DNA from: Strigamia acuminata
Lineage: Eukaryota; Arthropoda; Chilopoda; Geophilomorpha; Linotaeniidae
Direction of reading: 5' to 3'
DNA: 60,000 bases
NCBI GenBank assembly: GCA_949358305.1
Contig: OX442315.1
Location: 4,528,001-4,588,000 of the forward strand
Shown here: positions 1 through 9,900 of the stretch, one piece after another
How the letters are laid out: the number at the start of each line of letters is the position of its first letter
Position numbering within the stretch: the stretch's first letter is position 1
Notes under the pieces: model-generated
Told to the model about the DNA's origin: nothing
The model's database searches: none
What the model saw: only the letters and a program-made list of their open reading frames with translations
Program-made: the position numbers and the translations under genes

Positions 1-35
1 TGCTTATTAATGACAGCAACTCACCAAACGCAAGC

Positions 36-53
36 CTCTGCTACCACTGTTGG
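36..53 (-). other. Possible primer-binding site and LTR edge of a second Copia-like element
   Basis: On the minus strand TGGTAGCAGAG (36-46) is complementary to the 3' end of initiator tRNA-Met. One base further on begins a TGTTGG stretch (48 onward) that could be an LTR edge. The same arrangement occurs at the Copia element near 25040-25053. The body lies outside the window, so this is tentative. Confidence 0.35.
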
Positions 54-733
54 CCTATAATCGGAATAAGGTGAGTCCCAAGCAATTTTCTAGCTGTGCG
101 TGAAGTGCACAAATCGTGCCGCCATCTTTATTGGCAGAAAACAAAGCCAAGTGTGGCAAAAACAATACAGGTAGAACAAATCATTCAATATTGTGACATG
201 TGTCACTACAGTTGACATGTGACATAAAATGGTTATACACAAGACAAGTCTACATTATAACTTGGATAATAATACAATAACCATTAAGAAATAACTAAAA
301 CAACTTATACATAATTGTAATAAATATTCGATGTTATATTACACTTCTTATAACATAAGATCATACCATTTGAGATCCAACTAATTAATTACAATACACC
401 ACTAGACATATGTTATTGTTAACATAGATTATGTGCATTCCCACGTAGACACGCTATACAGATACAGATATGGGAAATACTACACAACTCGATATGTGAT
501 ACAAGACAATGTCATCAATACGCTAATCCGGAAACACGTATCATTATAGAATAAAGCCATGACAAAGATTGTCCTAAATAGCTACAATTTATAAATCTCG
601 TCGACGAAAATTGCTAATGTTGCCCCCCCCCCCCCGCTCCAAGGGTTAAATGTGTTCTACCAACAAGGATCCATTCATTTATCTGGACAATTCTAATTTC
701 ATCTTTTTTGTTACAATAGATATATTCTTCTAG

Positions 734-967
734 AAACAGTTGTGATGGACAGCAGTAATACGGATGAAGTGAGACAGATGTTAACAGAAATTGCCAAAAC
801 AGAAATCCGTATAATTCTTCTGTATTCGACGAGAGAAGAGGCTGCTAGTATATTTGAGGTAGCTGGTCATCTTGGGCTGACTGGGAAAGACTATGTTTGG
901 ATTGTCACACATTCAGTCATAGGAAACATACCAGAAGCTCCGTTTAGTCTTCCCAGTGGAATGTTAG
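734..967 (+). CDS. Nmdar2: Nmdar2 exon a: amino-terminal domain
   Basis: The acceptor is TTCTAG and the donor is TTAG|GTAAAT. The exon enters with two bases completing a codon and leaves in phase 1. It encodes a periplasmic-binding-like segment with [10 protein letters not shown] and GKDYVWIVT. Confidence 0.88.
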
Positions 968-3900
968 GTAAATTCTATCGATGTGTTGTCACCGCAATGC
1001 ACAAAAATAAGTTAAATAAAATAATAAATTCAGAATTTAAAGAAAATAGAACAATTTGAAGAAATTAAAACACTTCATAATTAAAATGGGACAAAATAAA
1101 GAAAAAGGCGCAAAATGCACAGAAAAATTTCAAAAATTTCTACTGTCTAAAGCCAGGACTGTGACAAGGTTCATAAATTATATGCTATTCCTACTATTTT
1201 TGCTTATTTTCACAACATTTTTGCATCTTTCAATTATTGTCACATCATTTTTGCTACTTTCTACTATTTTTAAATCATTTTTGCTACTTTCTACTATTTT
1301 CACATCATTTTTACTACTTTCTACTAATTTTAATTGACTCTGCAACTTTAAAATTAAGTAAAGTAAAGTAAATCCACAGCAGTGCTGGATGGAATGAAAG
1401 GTTAAACTTGACAGAGGTTAGAAGCAAAATGACTACTCACATTTATTCATCTCATACTGTACAAACATCATAAATTCCAAATGTGCTTTATGCTTTTCAC
1501 AGCCACTGTATGACCTATAGCTCAGTTACACAAAGGGGGAAAACATCATCCAGTGTTGATAACTTGATATCATGACATAGCCACATAAAATAATCCAATT
1601 TCACACAATTTGCCTAAATAGCTTAACAAACTTTGCACTGCATGAATTTTGTATTTAATGGTCTGCAAATTCCATGAAAAACATAATTGTTTCCTTCTAT
1701 GAATAATTGACCAATGAGATACAAGTTTCATCCTTAAACCATATAAATCTGAATGGTTCTTGTAAAACTCTCTTAAGTGTGCAGTGTTTGCTGATACCAC
1801 CTACAGCCAAGGAGATAAAAAGCTTGTTTTCTAAGTTTGAATGGTCTGTTTGTTCACTTGCTCAGTTGCAAAGGTGAGCACAAATGGACATACAATGTTT
1901 GGACAAAAACAGTGTCATGCTCTTTAGTCGTAAATCCAAAGCGATAAATTGGCAAACATTGCACGAAAAGACACACATTGTAAGCTTATTTGTATACATT
2001 ACCCTACACTTTTTATACTTATCATTCCATTTGTATTTTATGTATTCTTTTAGGTGTGCACTTTGACACTGGATTTGAAAGCCTGTTACAAGAAATTGAA
2101 AAAGCCGTCAAAGTGTTTTCGCACGGCTTAGAGTTATTTCTTGCTGATCATCCATCGACTAATGCTAGTCTGCAACCCAATTTGTCATGTGTTGGAAAAG
2201 GTGACTCCAGGTGGGCTAATGGAGAGCTTTTTTACAAGTAAGAAATATTTATTCAACTGCAATAAGCTAAGAGCCTCAATTGCAGAGTATTTGGCGGTTC
2301 GTTTAACCGGTGTTTTATAAGGTGCATTTCATAATTATAAATCCACCCACTAATTCTGTGTTACAGCCAAAAATTCTTCCCAACAATAAATTTCTTTATA
2401 CTATTTGATTATACCATGTGTTTTTACAAGATTTTAAGAAGGTTTCGTTGAAAGGAAATTTTATTTTATATTGTTATAGCAAAAATGTAATTTTTAGGTG
2501 TTGCATAATTATAAATCCACATTTGGTTTTAAGGTTGTGGGTGATGGTTTTTTTAACTGATCATAGAGGGTGCTTCTAGCTAATTATAATGACGTTTTTT
2601 AAATGTTTTCTAACTGTCACATTTGTTACTTTCACTTTCATTTTTGCTGTGCATTCATTTTAACCATGCCTCGTGGATTACCACTTTCCGACTTTGAAAA
2701 AGGACAAATATCAATCTTAAGTTGTGACGGTTACACTGTCATACACTTTGATAGTATAGGACGATTATTTCACCAATAGATGGCGCTGATACGTTTTAGC
2801 GGTAATTTTGAATTTCGACAATTTTTGAGTGAATAAAATATAAATTACTATTTATATTTTATTCCACTGCGACTTTAGACACTTTTAAATACTTTTGGAT
2901 GTTTAAATACTAGTTGATTTATTTGTCACATAATTCTATTGAATTATGTGCAAACTTTACACCTGGTGAAGTCACCCTTCATCACCCACTGTGAGTTGGA
3001 CTCCTTTTGGATTATAGTCAAAGGGACTTAATCCAAAGTGTGTCCTGCGTATCCAGTTCCTGTAGTGGACCTAGTAGAAGACTATGTCCTGGGTATCCAC
3101 TTCCTATGATCTGGGATTGGATGGATTTGACTGCCCAGTGATCCCATTGGATCACTGAACAGCTATTCTCCTCACCGAGTATATATCCTCCTGCAAAACG
3201 GATATAGCTCGCTCTTGTTCTGTTTTTGTTTGATACTGATATTACTTGAGCACATATTATACTTCTCTGCGTTCCGACAATCCGTTGTAGAAATACTTTG
3301 TATTTAGTGTAAGTATCTAGAGTGGGTAGAAGACTCACAGACACACTGCCCGCCTCTTCATGCCAACATTCCGTTGTAGAAATGTAGTAACTAGAGTGAG
3401 TACTTCACAGACACATTTAAGTGTAGTATCTAGAGTGGGGTACAACCCACAGACGCACTCCCTCCAGCTTCATGCCAACATTCCGTTGTAGAATGCAGAA
3501 TCTAGAGTGGAGTAAAATTCACAGACGCATTGGTAATGTAGAATCTAGAGTGGAGTATTTAATATTCCACAGACACATTATCAGAGTAATCGACGCGGAG
3601 TAATTTCCCGGTTACTCTCCCGCCAGCCAGAACCGACGTGGAGTAATTTCCCGGTAATGGATAACCTTTCCTGTGAGAAACTTCTGATTCAATTCGTTGT
3701 TGGTTTGATGGAACATTTAAGCTTGACTTAGATGTTGATTGCACTCGGGGCAAAAATAGCTCGGCGCTATTTTAATATATTATTTATTTTCACAGTTTTA
3801 GTTAAGTTTGTGACTCTAAAATATCATGATTAATTCCATAGAATTAATATGAATATTTATTCTCACATTGTTACATCTCGCGGTAATTATTGATTACAAT

Positions 3901-6900
3901 AATTATCTGCGATGCGATGTGTGTGACGATACAGAAAAGTCAACCGCAACTCTCGGATATAACCCACCCAGCCTAACCATTTACACGCCTTTTAGAACCA
4001 AACCCCGGACCATTTAGAAGCCAAAGCCATTCATAGATGACATCTTTTACGTCACAGCAATAAGACCGTTACAAATTCTTATTGCATGACTGAAGCCTTC
4101 AAATGATATTATTTCAGGGCTTTTGCCAAATAACTGTATAGTTTAACTTATCGTCATTTTAGCCACTTGTAGGCATAATATTTATATAAGTTTCAAACCG
4201 GAATAAATGTTATATGTTTTGAGAAAACATCAGGTTTGCATATTTTACACTTTCACACAGATAGTTCACACTTTAGTTTAGCAATTGCTATCTCCAGAAG
4301 GTAATCGTCACAAAGTGAACAGAATACATCCAACACTGAAATAGCAAAACTTTTAAGCAGAAGTCATGGTCTTCTCAACAGTTATGTAAAATTGAGAGAC
4401 AAATATGGCCCCAAAATTCACAGTGGTCTACCATCAAAGCTACAAGACCCCCAAAAACAAACAATTTTACGTGAAATTTCCAATTTGAATGTGACCCCCG
4501 GGGAGTTATCAAAGCATCCAGACATTAATGTTTCAAAATCAACACTCTCCAGAGTTGTGAGCAACTGTCAACACTTAGTGTACAAGAAGAGAAAAACCAC
4601 TCCATCTCTGAAACCAAGACACAAGGTGAAAAGAGTGGAATTTGCAAAGGATAAAGTGTGTTGGCAGAAGGAATGGCATAAAGTAGTGTTCAGTGATGAA
4701 AAAAAGTTTAATTTGGATGGCCCAGACGAATGGCAGTATTACTGGCATGATTTACGCAAAGACAAACAGATTTTTTCAAAACGTCAGCAAGGTGGAGGAT
4801 CGGTTATGATTTGGGCAACCTTTGGATGGAACGGTAAAAGTAATATTGCCTTTGTCAGTGGTCGAATGAATGCTGATGCATACAAACAGTAGCCTGATGA
4901 ACAACTTATGCCATTTGGAGAGCAAATTGATGGCCCATTTTAGGAATTTCAACAGGACAACGTGCCGATCCACAATGCTCAAACAACATTTCAGTGGTTT
5001 TTGGACAATGGAGTGCAAGTAATGGAGTGGCCAGCATGTTCCCCTGACTTGAATCCCATAGAAAACCTATGGGGAATACTTACAGTATATCAAAGAAGAA
5101 AGCAATATGAATCAATTGAGGAGTTAAAACCTGCAATTATGGTGAAATGGGAAGAAATTTCAACTGAGACAATGCAAAATCTAGTCAATTCCATGCATAA
5201 CAGAATGATTAATATTATTGAAAAGAAAGGTGGTTCAATAGGTTATTGAAAATAAAAAATTTAATAGAAACCAAATGTGGATTTATAATTATGCAACACC
5301 TAAAAATTACATTTTTGCTACAACAACATAAAAAAAAATTTCCTTTTAACAAAAACTTCTTCAAATCTTGTAAAAACACATGTTATAATCAAACAGTATA
5401 AAGAAATTTATTGTTGGGAAGAATTTGTGGCTGTAACACAGAATTTGTGGGTGGATTTATAATTATGAAACGCACCTTAGATTGTGGGTCGTTTGATTTG
5501 TACAAGTAAATCTTTTTATTTTGCATATTTTAATTTTTTTCTTGCATAAAATGGAATTTTTAGTGCATACTTTATGTGCATAAGACTAATTTTATTTCAC
5601 ATATTTATCCGGGGATATACTTATATATTCGGGGTTGTGAACAAATTTCTCGGGCAAAAAGGGGTCGCGAATGGAAACGGCTTCGAAGCCGTGCTCTGCG
5701 GTAAGTCCATGGGTAGCTTTCTTAAATGATCCAACAACATTGGGTCAAGAACTCTTGAAGTCAGCAACATTGTAAATCTGTTCCCGCTCATGTCAACTTT
5801 TCTAACTTTCAGATATCTCCGGAACAGCAGTGTTGCTTTCAATTCCCAGACAATTGAGTTTAAGTTGGATGGAACATTGAAGCATGCGGAGTTGGACATA
5901 ATGAATCTTAACAACCAACTAAAGTGGGATAAGGTAGTTTGTTAATCTCATCAAACTGCATGAATTTTTAAATTTGATGATTTTAAAAATTGTACAAACC
6001 TGATAACATGTAAATACAGCGGCATACCTAACCTTAACACACCTAGAGAATCCACTAATTCTCATTGGCTGGCTGCTTGGCAACTGACACATAATGGCCT
6101 AGCAACTGCCATGTCCACTCAATATGAATTAATTGTTAGTTGGATTGCGCTAATACTCAGTGAAGTTGATGATCCCATGACATCATAATTTGGTTAATAC
6201 CCAATAACCAACGGGGAAAGCTACCATCAGTGTGAAAGGCCCAACATCCTGTTTGGGAACTATTTCTCGCAATGCATTTACACTGGTGTTATGAATCTCC
6301 CAACCAATAGGAGTATTTCAAGTACTTTTTGGAATAGAATTTAGCTGTTCTCCATTCTTGTTCACAGTGGTGATGCTTAGGGAATGTTCCGTTGTGCCAT
6401 TCCCAGTGCCGTGAGTGATCCACCGTGAGCGATCCTGGATGAACGGTCAACCTGTATTTGCAAACAATTCTGGCAAATTATGAAGGGTCTTGCAGTGTGA
6501 CTAATTGGATTTTTGTTTGACTATTTATTATCGGAAGATTGGAAAGTGGACGAGCGAAGGACTAGATATCAAAGATATTGTGTGGCCGGGCAATGCACAT
6601 GTACCTCCTCCAGGAGTTCCAGAAAAATTTCACCTGAAAATAGTTTTCTTGGAAGAACCTGCCTTCATTAATTTGGCTCCACCAGATCCTGTAACCGGGC
6701 AATGCGTAAACCACGGCGTGCAGTGTAAAGTGGGAAAAGAAAGTGACTTTCATGGGTAAGTTAATTAGCAATTGTCTCACACAAAATGACCAATTGCTAA
6801 GTATTTTATTATTATACTTTTTTACAGTTTAAATGCCACCACTGGTTCCACCAATGCATCTTTATACAGATGTTGCTCAGGTTTGAGTGTGGATTTGTTG

Positions 6901-9900
6901 GTGAAGTTTGCAGATGATTTGGGTTTCTCTTATGAGATGTTTCGAGTTGAGGATGGATATTGGGGAGCAGAAGTGGTAAAGTGCACTCATGTCTTAACTA
7001 ATAGAAGAATTAATATTTATATTTTTATGTCATTTTAGGGTGGAAAATGGAACGGATTGATAGGAACTTTGCTACAGAAAAAGGCTGATATGGTGATGTC
7101 TGCTATTAAAATTAATTCTTATCGAGAGGAAGTTGTCGATTTCAGCGAAGCGTTCATGGAAACTGGGATTGCTATTATGGTAGCAAAAAGAACAGGAATT
7201 GTATCTCCTAAAGCCTTTCTAGGTAATTTTTGAGGTAAATTTTTAAGGTTTGGTGAACTACGGTGTATAGTTAATTTCCAGAATAATTTTAATGATTTTT
7301 TTAAAATTAACTAAGCCGAATAAAATAGTTTTTATATAATGTAGTTTATTGTACTATTGGGACTGAAACACTCCTGGCTTTAAGTACTGTCGACATGCTG
7401 TGTATGGCATCTCCAAACATTTTGATATTTCAAATACTCCGTAGTATTTATGAAGAAATTTAACCATTTCAGAATTTGTCGAAAGCTTATGAGAAAAATA
7501 ATTGAGATTGAATCCAAAAGTAGTGGGTAAACAAAGGAATTTTGTAAAAATTTCTCTTTTGGATTTTTGAATCTATTTTGGAGTATTTTTTTAGTTTGTT
7601 ATGATGTTTAAAGAAAATAAATGAAATTTCAAAAAGAAAATACTTTTGGAGGTCAACATTTTTGGTACCCGTGCTATACTCTAGTTGCAGTCAAAAAGGC
7701 AAATTCGACTTTGTAGCCCATTGGTCGAGCCAGTTTACTACTAACTCCAGACTGTATACTACTACTAGGAGAAGTAGTTTTGATTTTTATTTATCGTTGT
7801 GATTGTTATGACTAGTTTACTGAATTAATTTTGATTTTTCTTATTAAAAATGTCAAACTCATGTTTGTTATGTTTATTGGTTACTATGTCTGGAAAGTAC
7901 ACAATTTTGAATTTTTGGCAGTTGCCTAGGCAATCGATTACAATGTCTGTACATTGCTTGCAATTCTGGTGTTTGACTCTACTTTTCCGGATCACTACAC
8001 CAGTAAACTGGCTCGACCAATCGGACTACAGAGTCTAATTTGCCTTTTTGACTGCAACTAGAGTATACGTCGGTTTGTATAGCGCTAAATCAAACTAAAA
8101 CACCTAAAACACTTAAAACACGACTTTTTGAATGCAGATCGTGTATTTTTTAATACAAGAATTTAAAACACAAGGTCATGTGATTTCTAAATAATTTTTA
8201 TTGCAGAACCGTTCGACAATATATCCTGGTTGTTTATTTTGGTGATCGGCATTCAAGTTGCCGCACTCTCTATTTTTTTGTTTGAATGGCTCAGCCCATC
8301 AGGGTATGGAATGAAACTCCAAGCCCCAAGAGGTAAGAAACAAATTTTTCCACAGAAGTGCCGTTGAGCACGTCGAAGGGATTATTGGGAATATTTTTGT
8401 TTCACTTTTAGATCATCGTTTTTCTTTATTTCGCACATATTGGCTCGTGTGGGCCATTTTGTTTGGGGCTGCTGTCAATGTGGACTGTCCACGAGGCTAC
8501 ACTGCAAGATATATGGCATCAGTATGGGCTATGTTTGCGGTAGTATTCATAGCCATCTACACAGCCAATTTGGCTGCTTTCATGATCACAAGAGAGGAAT
8601 ATTATAAATTATCTGGAGTTGAAGATCCAAAAGTGAGTGTCAGTTTTTGTTTGTAAGTTTTAGTAGGTTTTTTCAAAAATTTTGTAGGAAAATATTTTTA
8701 GTAAATTATGTTTTCAGACTAATTAGGCCATGCTCTAACACTTTCTAATTGGAAATTTTGCTCTAATCTGATTGGTTTAGAAGTTAGCAAGTGAATGACC
8801 TTGAAAATGACCTTTGAGGTCAAATTTGAAAATGCCATCAGATTCGTAATGAATGATTTCCCCTATGATTTTTTTTTCAGTTTTTTGATATCTCAAGTAT
8901 TTTGGAAATTACTTGGGGAGGTTCAGACTTTTGGGCCACCCTGTATATTATGTGTCATTTAGCGAAATGACGTCATAAAGCCATCTAGTGCCGCGCGAAA
9001 CCAACGTACGATTCTGTGTACAGCCCAATAGCATTAGAACTAGTACCGGTGTCATGTCCCTTTCTCATTCGTCTAAGGTGAAATAGTTGATTTATTTTTG
9101 ATTTTCGGTGCTGTCATGGCAGTAGTGCACTCTGGCAGCAATTTGACGAGAAAGCCTTTATCCAAAATAACATGGTTTATTTTCTATTTCTTCCAATTGA
9201 CAACAATTTTCTAGCACAGAATAATTTTCCTGATATTTATTTCCAGTTAGCCAACCCATTATCTGTCGAGCCGCCATTTCGCTATGGAACGGTTCCGTAT
9301 TCCAACACGCATGTTATAATTCAGCGTAATTTGCCACAAATTCACGAATACATGAAACCGTACAATCAAGAAAACGTAAACGAAGGAATGGAAGCCGTTA
9401 AAAACGGGTTTGATTTTACAAAACATTAGGTGCGTTCAATTGGAAAATGAGTGACTTGTTCTTCTTAAATTTTGTCAGTCAAAAATTAGGCGAAGTTACT
9501 TCTCCTTTTACGAATTGAACGCGCTTATTATTAAATTACTGAATTATAAATATCTGTTTTGTTTTCGTGCAGTACACTAGATGCATTTATTTATGATGCG
9601 ACCGTTTTGCAACATTTAGTTGGTCAAGATGACGACTGTAAACTACTCACGGTGGGTTCGTGGTACTCGAGAACAGGGTACGGAATTGCTTTTACGAAGA
9701 CCTCCAAGTATTTGAAATTGTTCAATCGCCAGATGTTGATCTATAAAGACAATGGTAATTCATTCACAGGTGGTATTTCTTCGGTTAAGAGCCACAACTT
9801 TTATTTCAAATTGTGTTTTATGTTACGGGTCACATTTATTGGCCCACTAATTTGCCAGAAATTACCACTAAATAAATATTAAGTTTTCCACTTACTATGT

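Larger units (their letters stand above)
2320..5477 (+). mobile_element. Tc1-like DNA transposon with about 210-bp IR/DR termini, interrupted
   Basis: The element is flanked by TA (2318-2319 and 5478-5479). Its inverted repeats (2320 to about 2529, about 5268-5477) begin AGGTGC. Each carries an outer and an inner copy of ATAATTATAAATCCAC, the IR/DR layout of some Tc1 elements. The transposase is broken, and an LTR-like element occupies 2723-4312. It lies in the Nmdar2 intron between 2237 and 5813. Confidence 0.9.

Noticed and set aside
605-640. C-run as a regulatory or G-quadruplex element
   Set aside because: A single homopolymer tract without grouped runs; more likely a simple repeat.
1056-1337. 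Open frame of 93 codons on the plus strand
   Set aside because: It is the translation of an imperfect tandem repeat; no start context or domain.
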